A DNA stretch of 14,884 bases from Kiritimatiellia bacterium (GCA_904502135.1 CAJGDE010000046.1:1-14884); one strand, 5' to 3'; shown: positions 6,568 through 14,689, counted from the first letter of the stretch. A program made the numbers and translations. The notes: generated from the letters alone by a model not told the origin.

Positions 6568-7221
6568 GTGAAAATAAACAACAGAATTTTGCCTTCTGGG
6601 CGTATCGGCCTTGCCGTCAGCGGCGGAAGCGACTCCGTGGCGCTCGCCTTTCTTTTGACAAAGGGAGGGAAAAAGCGCAACGCCGCGAAGCGTTTTGTCA
6701 TTCTTCACGTCGACCATGCACTGAGGAAAGAATCTAAAGAAGAATACCGTTTTGTCCGCGCTCTTGCCAAACGCCTAGGGCTGCCGTTTAAGGGGATTCA
6801 CGCGAACGTGAAGCGAATGAAAGGCGAATCTCTCGAAATGGCCGCAAGAAGAGTCAGACTTGAGTTCTTCTCCAAATGCGTCAAATCCCTCAAATTGGAC
6901 GCTATCGCTACAGGTCATCACATGGATGATGTAGCTGAAACATTTCTTATGAAGCTCAAGCGCGCGTCTCTTTGCGGAATCAAAGAAAAATCAACCGTAG
7001 GAGACATACATTTCGTAAGGCCCCTTCTCGGATGCCGCGACAAGGAACTTAAAGCCTATCTTGAAAAATTCGGCGAATCATGGCGCGAAGACGCTTCGAA
7101 CGACGACACGTCAATCGAACGCAATAAAGTTCGCCACGAAATTCTGCCGTTTTTAGAAAAGCATCTCGACGCGAAAATCGTCGAGCATATCGCGAAAATC
7201 AATTCTTTTGAATCTCACTAG
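6568..7221 (+). CDS. tilS: Short tRNA(Ile)-lysidine synthase TilS
   Basis: TilS adds lysine to C34 of the CAU-anticodon tRNA-Ile, letting it read AUA instead of AUG; it is normally essential. The PP-loop ATPase motif SGGSDS is at residues 18-23, followed by LHVDHALR, the ATGHHMDDVAET motif and the late ERNKVRHEILPFL signature, so the catalytic N-terminal domain is complete. At 217 residues it is much shorter than common TilS proteins (about 310-440) and stops right after that domain, without the usual tRNA-binding C-terminal domains. The start is GTG, and the nearest ATG would delete the PP-loop. No Shine-Dalgarno sequence is visible and the promoter -10 ends 8 nt upstream, suggesting leaderless translation. 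The 3' end overlaps convergent trmJ by 23 bp. Confidence 0.93.
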   Translation: MKINNRILPSGRIGLAVSGGSDSVALAFLLTKGGKKRNAAKRFVILHVDHALRKESKEEYRFVRALAKRLGLPFKGIHANVKRMKGESLEMAARRVRLEFFSKCVKSLKLDAIATGHHMDDVAETFLMKLKRASLCGIKEKSTVGDIHFVRPLLGCRDKELKAYLEKFGESWREDASNDDTSIERNKVRHEILPFLEKHLDAKIVEHIAKINSFESH

Positions 7222-7942
7222 CGTTTTTTGTCGCCCAAATCGCCTGCCTTGCAACGCCAAGAAGAAGCGCAGCATCATCGCGCGTGAATACGCCTCGGGA
7301 AAAAACGCGGTGAAAGCCCTGCATGAAATGATCTTCCTGCTCGCTTTTCATAAAGCCTATCTCCTGAAGCATCGCGGACCAATTCTTCATCAGCTGCATT
7401 TTCTGAGCCTGAGGAGCGGGAGGCGCTTTTTCACGAGGAGGCTGATAACGGCCTGAAGCGGTAAAAAATTCGTAGCACGTAATCAATACTGCCTGAGAAA
7501 GATTTATTGATGTGTACCCTTCGTCGACCGGTATACGGATAAGATGCGTACACTGAGCGATCTCTTCGTTCAAAAGCCCCTTGTCTTCCCGGCCGAAAAC
7601 TAGCGCCACAGGACCGCTTTGGGCAAGAGCAAGCAAGTCCGCCGCGCAGTCTCTTGGAGCTTTTACATGCTGTCTGTAGAGCCCTTCTCTTGCGGTAGTT
7701 CCAACGACCGCAACACAATCCGCCACAGCCTCTTCGAACGTCGCGAACTCCTTGCGGTTATGCATGATGTCCGTGGCATGAACGGCCAGGCGCTCGCCCT
7801 CATCCCATGAATTTTGAAGGTTTGGCGCCGCAAGCACAAGATTCCTTATGCCCATATTTGCCATGGCTCTGCAGGCAGAGCCGACATTGCCGGTATAAAG
7901 CGTTCCGACTAGAACTACGCGAATATTGTCAAGTGGATTCAT
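7199..7942 (-). CDS. trmJ: SpoU/TrmJ-type RNA 2'-O-methyltransferase
   Basis: A SPOUT-superfamily, trefoil-knot SAM-dependent methyltransferase, most like TrmJ, which 2'-O-methylates nucleotide 32 in the anticodon loop of several tRNAs. All three SpoU motifs are visible: NVGSACRAMANMG (residues 19-31), VFGREDKGL (115-123) and INLSQAV (146-152). The roughly 90-residue C-terminal extension, with its proline-rich linker PPREKAPPAPQ and helical tail, is what separates TrmJ from shorter TrmL-like enzymes. The ATG overlaps the stop of the upstream lipoprotein gene (ATGA). It is the last gene of iorA-trpS-lipoprotein-trmJ and overlaps tilS tail-to-tail, so two anticodon-loop modifying enzymes share a 3' boundary. 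An rRNA target is a less likely alternative. Confidence 0.9.
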   Translation of the reverse strand: MNPLDNIRVVLVGTLYTGNVGSACRAMANMGIRNLVLAAPNLQNSWDEGERLAVHATDIMHNRKEFATFEEAVADCVAVVGTTAREGLYRQHVKAPRDCAADLLALAQSGPVALVFGREDKGLLNEEIAQCTHLIRIPVDEGYTSINLSQAVLITCYEFFTASGRYQPPREKAPPAPQAQKMQLMKNWSAMLQEIGFMKSEQEDHFMQGFHRVFSRGVFTRDDAALLLGVARQAIWATKNASEIQKN

Positions 7943-8496
7943 TTCCCTATAAATCTTTTATCCTGACGCGGCAGCGTGCGCGTCTTATCGTTCATTTTTA
8001 TATTTCTCGACTCTCCTGGAGTATCACACAAAACGCCTTTATAAACCTCAAGGTAACGCGTATCGTCTTCTTCCGTCTGAAGATACAAAGCTGAGGTAAA
8101 ACCGTTCACGTAGACTATCCAGCGCTCATCGTCGGTCTTATACATCGTGCCGACCGGCAGATTGTTCATGCATTGCCAGGCTATGAAGGAATCGGCCTTA
8201 CAAAGGCGCTCTATCCTACGCTCGATTTTTCCGCCGTCCGCAGATCTGTCTTTGTAAACGCGCTTTATCTCCGGCACAATGACCTTGACCATCAACTTCG
8301 ACTTAAACTCCATCTTTTTACCGTTTGACGGAGATATAAACGTATTTACATGGTCTTTGTCGGCCTTTCCGTATGAAATCTGCACAAGATTGCCGTCCTC
8401 GTCTGAAAAGACGTTATTTTGAACGATCCTGTATGAATAACAGCCGGAGAAAACCGAAAGAATCAGCGCGGCAAAGATAGTTCTTTTTAACGGCAT
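7939..8496 (-). CDS. Predicted lipoprotein of unknown function
   Basis: I do not recognise the family. From ATG 8496 the 185-residue protein has a lipoprotein signal: MPLKR, a hydrophobic stretch, then VFSGC with the modifiable Cys at residue 19. The lipobox is imperfect (Phe at -3). The mature part is polar and looks beta-rich, with NGKKMEFKSKLMVKVIVPE, ERWIVYVNGF and TRYLEVYKGVLCD, and has three further cysteines. The ORF can begin earlier, at TTG 8514 (overlapping the trpS stop) or ATG 8502. I prefer 8496 because AAAGAG lies about 9 nt before it. It sits between trpS and trmJ in a compact operon, which gives no hint of its role. Membrane-anchored location is inferred from the signal. Confidence 0.72.
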   Translation of the reverse strand: MPLKRTIFAALILSVFSGCYSYRIVQNNVFSDEDGNLVQISYGKADKDHVNTFISPSNGKKMEFKSKLMVKVIVPEIKRVYKDRSADGGKIERRIERLCKADSFIAWQCMNNLPVGTMYKTDDERWIVYVNGFTSALYLQTEEDDTRYLEVYKGVLCDTPGESRNIKMNDKTRTLPRQDKRFIGK

Positions 8497-8510
8497 AAAC
8501 ATCTGCTCTT

Positions 8511-9470
8511 TCAAATACCTACGGCGCTACGGACTTTTTCCATCAACGGAGCGGCCGACTTACGAGCGCGCTTAGCTCCGTCTGAGAGAATATCTTCAAG
8601 CATGGACGGGTCGGCGGCCAGTTTCTCGCGCTTCTCTCTATAGGGATCAAAAAGCCTGTGATAAGCCGCAAGAAGAGCTTTTTTGGCGTGCCCATAACCG
8701 TAATTGCCAGCCCTGAATGAAGAAGCCATCTCCTCGACTTCTTCACCTGTGGCAAAAAGCTTGTAAAGCTCGTAAATAGAATTACCTTCTGGCTCTTTAG
8801 GCTCTTCCATTGTTTTGGAGTCGGTTACTATACCCATCACCTTTTTCTTGATCGAATTAGCGGGCTCGAACAACTCAATCGTATTGTGATACGACTTGGA
8901 CATCTTCTGGCCGTCTGTGCCGGGAATGGTGGCGACTGTCTCAGGTATATACGCATCCGGAAGTTTGAATATCTCTCCGTACGCATTGTTAAACTTCTGC
9001 GCGAGATCGCGAGTAACTTCAAGATGCTGTTTCTGATCTTTCCCCACAGGAACCAAATCGGCGTTCATTATGAGAATATCGGCAGCCATCAAAACGGGAT
9101 ACGCAAAGAGACCGTGCGTAGCATCAAGCCCATGGGCAAGCTTATCCTTATAACTGTGGCAACGCTCCAAAAGCCCCATCGGTGTTAAGCATGAAAGATA
9201 CCACGCCAGCTCCTGCACTTCCGGAACATCGCTTTGTCTGTACATCACAGTCTTTTCAGGGTCTAAGCCGCAGGCAAGATAATCAAGCGCCACATCGCGC
9301 GTAGCTTCCCTAAGCTTCGCACCGTCTCGAACTGATGTCATCGCATGATAATTGGCGATAAACATAAAGTTCTCACCCTTCTCCTGAAGGTCAAACATCG
9401 ACTTCATCGCGCCGAAATAATTGCCCCAATGAAGTTTACCCGAAGGCTGAATACCTGTAAGAATTCTCAT
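8511..9470 (-). CDS. trpS: Tryptophan--tRNA ligase
   Basis: A class I aminoacyl-tRNA synthetase that charges tRNA-Trp with tryptophan in the cytoplasm. The 319-residue protein starts MRILTGIQPSGKLHWGNY, with the HIGH-type element HWGN at residues 14-17. GQKMSKS, the ATP-binding loop, ends at residue 193. MAADIL and VPVGKDQKQHLE, which line the active site, are present. Length is normal for bacterial TrpS. The ORF extends 23 codons further upstream into iorA, but ATG 9470 matches the family N-terminus and has AGGTGA about 6 nt before it, inside the iorA stop region; the gap to iorA is 5 nt. Confidence 0.98.
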   Translation of the reverse strand: MRILTGIQPSGKLHWGNYFGAMKSMFDLQEKGENFMFIANYHAMTSVRDGAKLREATRDVALDYLACGLDPEKTVMYRQSDVPEVQELAWYLSCLTPMGLLERCHSYKDKLAHGLDATHGLFAYPVLMAADILIMNADLVPVGKDQKQHLEVTRDLAQKFNNAYGEIFKLPDAYIPETVATIPGTDGQKMSKSYHNTIELFEPANSIKKKVMGIVTDSKTMEEPKEPEGNSIYELYKLFATGEEVEEMASSFRAGNYGYGHAKKALLAAYHRLFDPYREKREKLAADPSMLEDILSDGAKRARKSAAPLMEKVRSAVGI

Positions 9471-9475
9471 TTTAA

Positions 9476-11236
9476 TCACCTCACACGCTTGATCGCGCCG
9501 AACTTGCAGACCTGAGAGCACTGCTTGCACCCCGCGCACTGATTCGGATCAATCACCATCTGATACGCCCCCTTGCGCACTTCTTTGCCGCGCGTCATCG
9601 CAGGGCACCCCATCTTAAAGCACATTCCGCAGGCCTTGCACTTTTCGGCATCAACTTCACAAAGGCCTTCCTTCGTGAGTTTCGCCGCGATACGGCATGG
9701 CGCATAAGCGATTATCAAAGCGCCCTCATCGCCGTCCATCGCATCTTTCAAGGTCTTTTCAAGTTCAGCCAAGTCATCGGCATCGACGCGCACGACCTTC
9801 TTGTAACCGCAGGCCTTTGCGATTTGCGCGATATCGGTTACCGGAGCGTCTTCTCCAGCAAGAGTCTTTCCGCTGCCGGGATTTTCCTGATGCCCGGTCA
9901 TACCGGTAATGCGGTTGTCGAGAACAACCGTCGTTACGGGAGTGCCGTTATAGTGCGCCGAAAGAATTCCCGTCATGCCGGAATGGAAGAAAGTAGAATC
10001 GCCAAGAACAGCGCAAATGCGTCCTTTAAGCCCAGCTTTCTTCATCCCTGCGGCATTGCCGATTGAAGCGCCCATACAAATCGTCGTATCCATCGCGTTG
10101 AGCGGAGGAAACGCGCCGAGAGTATAGCAGCCGATATCTCCTGTAACTGTCGCGCCAAGCTTTGAAAGAATGTAAAACACACTGCGGTGCCCACATCCCG
10201 CGCAAAGAACCGGCGGGCGCGTCGGTAAAGACGAAGGCTTTGCGATTTTTGCCTTCGGCACGTCTTTTAAAAGCTCATTGCGCAAATTCTGGAGTCTGTC
10301 AGCATTAAGCTCGAACATATTAAGTTCGGTTTTGTGAGAAACTACCGATATGCCCATAGCCTTTATCTGATCTTCGAGGAACGGATCAAGCTCTTCTACG
10401 ACGACAAGTTTATCGACAGACTTGGCGAATTTCTTGATAAGGGCTTTAGGCAGAGGATTCGTCCAACCAAGTTTCAGAATAGAATATTCGGGGAATATCT
10501 CTTTTACATACTGATACGCAACAGCGCTCGTCACAAACCCGAGAGTTTTCTTGCCGCGTTCTATTTTATTGAATGGAGACTTTACAGCCTCCGCCTCCAT
10601 CGCCTTCGAACGCTCCTCGGCGGCAATGCGGTGGCCACGCGCGAACATTGGCACTGGGATCGTCTTCTTGATGTTCTTGACATACGGAATAAGCGCTTTA
10701 GGCGCAGGCTTAAAGCGGCCGAGATCTACAATTGAAGAACTATGACTTGTGCGGGTAGTAAGACGAATCAATACGGGCACCTGAAACTTCTCCGAAAGAT
10801 CGAAAGCCTCGATCGTCATATCGTACGCCTCTTGGCTGTCTGACGGCTCAAGCATCAGCATACGCGCAAATTTAGCGAGGTTTCTGTTATCCTGCTCATT
10901 CTGCGAGGAATGCATGCCGGGGTCGTCGGCGGAAACGATAACCATACCTCCCGTCGCACCGACATAAGTGAATGTCATCAAAGGATCCATCGCGACATTA
11001 AGCCCGACGTGCTTCATCGCCGTAAAAGCGCGCGCACCAGCCATTGATGCTCCGATGGCGGTTTCCATAGCCACTTTCTCATTGACCGCCCACTCGCATT
11101 TGACGGTATCTTTAAACGTCGCTACATTCTCGAGAATTTCTGTCGATGGCGTTCCCGGATAAGCACTGGCCACAACACAACCGGCCTGAGCGACAGCATG
11201 GGCCACCGCTTCGTTGGCGCTAAGAAATTTTTTCAT
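9476..11236 (-). CDS. iorA: Indolepyruvate:ferredoxin oxidoreductase alpha subunit IorA
   Basis: The large subunit of the oxygen-sensitive enzyme that oxidatively decarboxylates aryl pyruvates (from Trp, Phe and Tyr) to acyl-CoA, reducing ferredoxin. The order is typical: an N-terminal pyrimidine-binding domain (SAYPGTPSTEIL), a C-terminal TPP domain with CAGCGHRSVFY, GDIGCYTLGAFPP and the Mg/TPP motif from GDSTFFHSG to VLDN, then two [4Fe-4S] motifs, CKACGMCFKMGC and CAGCKQCSQVC (roughly residues 533-544 and 567-577). The length of 586 is normal. The ORF also allows ATG 11242, two codons earlier; I favour 11236 because AGGAG then sits 9 nt away rather than 3. No iorB follows: the next gene is trpS. 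It heads the operon iorA-trpS-lipoprotein-trmJ. Confidence 0.95.
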   Translation of the reverse strand: MKKFLSANEAVAHAVAQAGCVVASAYPGTPSTEILENVATFKDTVKCEWAVNEKVAMETAIGASMAGARAFTAMKHVGLNVAMDPLMTFTYVGATGGMVIVSADDPGMHSSQNEQDNRNLAKFARMLMLEPSDSQEAYDMTIEAFDLSEKFQVPVLIRLTTRTSHSSSIVDLGRFKPAPKALIPYVKNIKKTIPVPMFARGHRIAAEERSKAMEAEAVKSPFNKIERGKKTLGFVTSAVAYQYVKEIFPEYSILKLGWTNPLPKALIKKFAKSVDKLVVVEELDPFLEDQIKAMGISVVSHKTELNMFELNADRLQNLRNELLKDVPKAKIAKPSSLPTRPPVLCAGCGHRSVFYILSKLGATVTGDIGCYTLGAFPPLNAMDTTICMGASIGNAAGMKKAGLKGRICAVLGDSTFFHSGMTGILSAHYNGTPVTTVVLDNRITGMTGHQENPGSGKTLAGEDAPVTDIAQIAKACGYKKVVRVDADDLAELEKTLKDAMDGDEGALIIAYAPCRIAAKLTKEGLCEVDAEKCKACGMCFKMGCPAMTRGKEVRKGAYQMVIDPNQCAGCKQCSQVCKFGAIKRVR

Positions 11237-11274
11237 CTGCATTTTCTCCTGTAAAATTTTGCCATTGGCGTATA

Positions 11275-11283
11275 ATTATACCA
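11275..11283 (-). promoter_or_regulatory. Extended -10 promoter of iorA
   Basis: The minus strand reads TGGTATAAT, an extended -10 with a perfect TATAAT at 11275-11280. No good -35 is visible at 16-18 nt; that region overlaps the stop codon of the upstream hydrolase gene. Initiation near 11268 would leave a leader of about 31 nt including the AGGAG site. TATAATTATA at 11271-11280 is palindromic, so the -10 is readable on both strands. Confidence 0.55.
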
Positions 11284-11301
11284 AAATTAAGACTTCCGCA
11301 G

Positions 11302-11898
11302 TCACATCATAAAGGGATTTGACTTTTTCTCATCCCCGATAGTCGTCGCCCTTCCATGCCCGGGAATGACGATCGTGTCATCGGGCAGAGCCTTGAGTTT
11401 CTGAATCGAGCCCATCAATGTCGCCATATCGCCTCCCGGCAAATCCGTGCGTCCGACGGAGCCTGCAAAAAGCGTATCACCCGCAAGAAGAAGTTTTTCT
11501 TTTGGAAAATAAAATGATACTCCTCCTGGTGTATGCCCGGGAGTTTCAATGACTTCACAGTCTTTGATAGGGCAGGCATCAAGAAGACATGAAGGCATTT
11601 CCACCGGCGGATAATCTGGCGGCATCTGATTCATCGGATGAACGAGAACTTGACGCTCGGCGGGGTGAACATAAACCGGAATATCGGGATATATCTTTTT
11701 AATCTCGGGTATTGCGCCGATATGATCGAAATGCGCGTGCGTAAGCAATACGCCGCCCATTTCAAGCCCCTTGTTTTCGATAATTGAAATAATCCTGTCA
11801 GCCTCAGAACCGGGATCAACCACCCAAGCCAAACCGTCAATAGACAGAATTGATGTGTTTACTTCGTACAAACCCGTTTCTATCGTAAGTCTTTGCAT
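11302..11898 (-). CDS. Glyoxalase II-like metallo-beta-lactamase-fold hydrolase
   Basis: A 198-residue MBL-fold metallohydrolase close to the small glyoxalase II-like group (COG0491), probably acting on a thioester or similar bond. The di-metal site is complete: THAHFDH (His54, His56, Asp58, His59), PGHTPGG (His122), GDTLFAGSVGRTDLPGG (Asp141) and IPGHG (His181). It lacks the C-terminal helical domain of classical glyoxalase II, so the substrate is uncertain. The ATG is preceded by GGGAAG about 6 nt upstream. It lies 114 nt after ppdK and in the same direction, with a long inverted repeat between them. It may be read through from ppdK or have its own promoter; no clear promoter is visible in the gap. 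Confidence 0.92.
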   Translation of the reverse strand: MQRLTIETGLYEVNTSILSIDGLAWVVDPGSEADRIISIIENKGLEMGGVLLTHAHFDHIGAIPEIKKIYPDIPVYVHPAERQVLVHPMNQMPPDYPPVEMPSCLLDACPIKDCEVIETPGHTPGGVSFYFPKEKLLLAGDTLFAGSVGRTDLPGGDMATLMGSIQKLKALPDDTIVIPGHGRATTIGDEKKSNPFMM

Positions 11899-11917
11899 TT
11901 TTTCTTCCCGGCATTTC

Positions 11918-11993
11918 GTTCCATAAGCGCAAACACCAGACCCTGAACATCGCTTGCGGCAATTCAGGGTCGGATGTTTTACGCCGATGGAAC
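11918..11993. repeat. Long imperfect inverted repeat between ppdK and the hydrolase gene
   Basis: The core arms GACCCTGAA (11939-11947) and TTCAGGGTC (11963-11971) are perfect. Outward they continue with AAACACCA against GGATGTTT (one mismatch and one wobble), then GCG/CGC, then GTTCCAT (11918-11924) against ATGGAAC (11987-11993), with small internal bulges. The loop is 15 nt. It starts 20 nt after the ppdK stop and ends 19 nt before the hydrolase ATG. It probably serves as the ppdK 3' end or a processing structure, but no U-run follows on either strand, so it is not a textbook rho-independent terminator. As mRNA leader structure it could also affect the hydrolase. Confidence 0.7.
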
Positions 11994-12012
11994 TATGGAG
12001 ATTTTAATACTG

Positions 12013-14655
12013 TCAATCCTTAAGCGCCGCCTGAGCCGCCGCGAGACGCGCGATCGGCACGCGATATGGCGAACATGAAACATAATCAAGGCCAAGCTTG
12101 TGGCAGAACTCGACAGACGTCGGATCGCCGCCGTGTTCACCGCAAATTCCGCAATGAAGTTTCGCTCTCACGCCCTTGCCGTTTGCCACGGCCATCTCCA
12201 TCAGCTTGCCGACGCCCGTCTGATCGAGTTTTGCGAACGGATCGTTCTCGTAGATCTTCTTGTCGTAATAGGCGCCGAGGAACTTACCTGCGTCATCGCG
12301 CGAGAAACCGAACGTCATCTGCGTAAGGTCATTTGTGCCGAAGCAGAAGAACTCCGCCTCTTCGGCGATTTCACCGGCCACAAGCGCGGCGCGAGGCACT
12401 TCAATCATCGTGCCAACTTCATAGTTGAGCTTGATTTCGGCAGCCTGAATCTCCTCGTTGGCCACGTGAACGACAATGTCCTTCACGAACTTAAACTCCT
12501 TGAGATCGCCCGTCAAAGGAATCATGATTTCAGGTTTGACGTTCCACCCCTTGTGACGACGCTGCACGGCGATGGCGGCGCGGATCACAGCCTTTGTCTG
12601 CATAACGGCGATTTCCGGATACGTCACGCACAAGCGGCATCCGCGGTGGCCCATCATCGGATTGAACTCATGAAGAGAGTCGATGATATCTTTGATTCTG
12701 CTGATCGGCTTATGCATGGACTTGGCGAGAAGCGCGATTTCATCTTCTGTATGAGGCACAAACTCATGAAGCGGCGGATCGAGGAATCGGATCGTTACGG
12801 GCTGACCGTCGAGAGCTTCGAAAAGCTGCTCAAAATCATCCTGCTGATAAGGAAGAATCTTCGCAAGCGCCAAACGGCGCTCTTCCACGGTATCGGAGCA
12901 GATCATTTCACGGAAGGCCGAGATTCGGCTCTGCGAGAAAAACATATGCTCGGTACGGCAAAGACCGATACCCTCGGCTCCAAGTTCGCGAGCCTTCTTG
13001 GCGTCACGCGGAGTGTCGGCGTTTGTGCGGACTTTAAGACGACGGAACTTATCGGCCCACATCATAATGCGGCCAAATTCGCCTACAATCGAAGCGTCGA
13101 CTGTCGGGATTATTCCGTCATAAATATTGCCGGTCGATCCGTCAATCGAAAGCCAGTCGCCTTCCTTAAACGTCTTGCCGCCGAGAGTGAATTTCTTATT
13201 TTCCTCATCCATTGAAATTTCCTGGCAGCCCGACACGCAGCACTCGCCCATTCCGCGCGCCACCACCGCAGCATGCGAAGTCATGCCTCCGCGCACCGTA
13301 AGAATGCCCTCGGCGGCTTTCATGCCCTCAATATCTTCAGGGCTTGTCTCAAGTCGTACAAGAACTACTCTTTCGCCATTTTTCTTCCAGTTCATCGCAT
13401 CTTCGGCGTTGAAGACGATCTTGCCGCATGCAGCGCCGGGAGATGCCGCAAGACCGCGACCGATGGGAGAGGCTTTCTTGAGCGCAACAGTGTCGAACTG
13501 AGGATGTAAAAGAGTGTCAAGATTTCTCGGGTCGATCATCAGCACCGCTTCTTCTTCTGTGCGCATGCCCTCATCGACAAGATCGCAGGCGATTTTCAAA
13601 GCAGCCTTTGCCGTTCGCTTGCCGTTGCGGGTCTGAAGCATGTAAAGCTGCTGATTTTCAATCGTGAACTCCATATCCTGCATATCGCGATAATGGGTCT
13701 CAAGCTTCTTACAGACATCGGTGAACTGCTTAAAGACCTTCGGCATCAGCTCTTCCATCTTGGCGATGGGCATCGGCGTTCTGACGCCTGCGACCACATC
13801 TTCGCCCTGAGCGTTCATCAAAAACTCGCCCATAAGACGCTTTTCGCCTGTAGCCGGATCGCGCGTGAAGGCAACGCCTGTGCCGGAATTGTCGTTCAAG
13901 TTGCCGAAAGCCATCATCTGCACATTAACCGCCGTACCCCAGCTGTACGGAATGTCGTTGTCGCGGCGGTAGACGTTGGCGCGAGGATTGTCCCAGCTGC
14001 GGAAGACTGCTTTAATTGCCTCAAGAAGCTGTTCTTTGGCGTCCGACGGAAAATCCTTGCCGATTTTTGACTTATACTCAGCCTTGAAAAGAGATGCGAG
14101 CTCTTTGAGATCTTCAGCCGTAAGCTCAACATCGAGCTTAACGCCTTTTCTCTCTTTCATTTCGTCGATCAGCTTTTCAAAATACTTTTTGCCCACTTCC
14201 ATCACAACATCGGAAAACATCTGGATAAAGCGGCGGTAGCAGTCCCAAGCCCAGCGTGGATTTTTCGTCTCGGCGGCGAGAGCTTCAACGACAGTCTCGT
14301 TAAGGCCGAGATTAAGAATCGTATCCATCATTCCGGGCATTGAAGCACGCGCGCCTGAGCGCACGGAAACCAAAAGAGGATTTTTCTCGTCACCAAACTT
14401 TTTGCCAGACGATTTTTCAAGTTTGACAACATACTCTTCAATCTGAGCGATAATATCATCTCCGATCACCTTGCCGTCATCATAATAGCGCGTGCAAGCT
14501 TCTGTCGTGATCGTAAAGCCCTGCGGCACAGGAAGACCCATTCCCGCCATCTCCGCGAGATTCGCACCCTTACCCCCGAGAATTTCCTTCATGGAGGCGT
14601 TACCCTCGGTAGCACCGGCACCGAAGAAATACACATACTTCTTTTGTTCTTTCAT
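12013..14655 (-). CDS. ppdK: Pyruvate, phosphate dikinase
   Basis: PPDK catalyses the reversible reaction pyruvate + ATP + Pi to phosphoenolpyruvate + AMP + PPi. In anaerobes it often runs toward pyruvate in PPi-linked glycolysis, or the reverse way for gluconeogenesis. The 880-residue protein has normal length and domain order: an N-terminal ATP-grasp domain (GGKGANLAEM at 28-37, SVRSGARASMPGMMDT at 97-112), the phosphohistidine domain with catalytic His461 in GGMTSHAAVVARG, and the C-terminal PEP/pyruvate barrel with GTNDLTQMTFGFSRDD and the acid-base Cys838 in CGICGEHGG. The ATG at 14655 has a weak AAGAAG site about 8 nt upstream. It has its own promoter. The next gene downstream is the MBL-fold hydrolase. 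Confidence 0.99.
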   Translation of the reverse strand: MKEQKKYVYFFGAGATEGNASMKEILGGKGANLAEMAGMGLPVPQGFTITTEACTRYYDDGKVIGDDIIAQIEEYVVKLEKSSGKKFGDEKNPLLVSVRSGARASMPGMMDTILNLGLNETVVEALAAETKNPRWAWDCYRRFIQMFSDVVMEVGKKYFEKLIDEMKERKGVKLDVELTAEDLKELASLFKAEYKSKIGKDFPSDAKEQLLEAIKAVFRSWDNPRANVYRRDNDIPYSWGTAVNVQMMAFGNLNDNSGTGVAFTRDPATGEKRLMGEFLMNAQGEDVVAGVRTPMPIAKMEELMPKVFKQFTDVCKKLETHYRDMQDMEFTIENQQLYMLQTRNGKRTAKAALKIACDLVDEGMRTEEEAVLMIDPRNLDTLLHPQFDTVALKKASPIGRGLAASPGAACGKIVFNAEDAMNWKKNGERVVLVRLETSPEDIEGMKAAEGILTVRGGMTSHAAVVARGMGECCVSGCQEISMDEENKKFTLGGKTFKEGDWLSIDGSTGNIYDGIIPTVDASIVGEFGRIMMWADKFRRLKVRTNADTPRDAKKARELGAEGIGLCRTEHMFFSQSRISAFREMICSDTVEERRLALAKILPYQQDDFEQLFEALDGQPVTIRFLDPPLHEFVPHTEDEIALLAKSMHKPISRIKDIIDSLHEFNPMMGHRGCRLCVTYPEIAVMQTKAVIRAAIAVQRRHKGWNVKPEIMIPLTGDLKEFKFVKDIVVHVANEEIQAAEIKLNYEVGTMIEVPRAALVAGEIAEEAEFFCFGTNDLTQMTFGFSRDDAGKFLGAYYDKKIYENDPFAKLDQTGVGKLMEMAVANGKGVRAKLHCGICGEHGGDPTSVEFCHKLGLDYVSCSPYRVPIARLAAAQAALKD

Positions 14656-14689
14656 AATTTTTACTTCTTTCTCTTTATTGTTCCCTTAT

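Noticed and set aside
7219..7320. Frameshift hiding the rest of tilS
   Set aside because: The sequence after the tilS stop is fully accounted for by the conserved C-terminus of trmJ on the other strand, so there is no room for lost tilS domains.
9471..9539. Longer trpS start 23 codons upstream
   Set aside because: The extra residues lie inside iorA, do not resemble TrpS, and the internal ATG has a good AGGTGA site and the exact family N-terminus.
12100..13215. 371-codon plus-strand open frame opposite ppdK
   Set aside because: It lies wholly antisense to ppdK, whose catalytic motifs are intact; the translation is rich in His, Arg and Leu and shows no family pattern. It is a shadow of the codon bias of ppdK.
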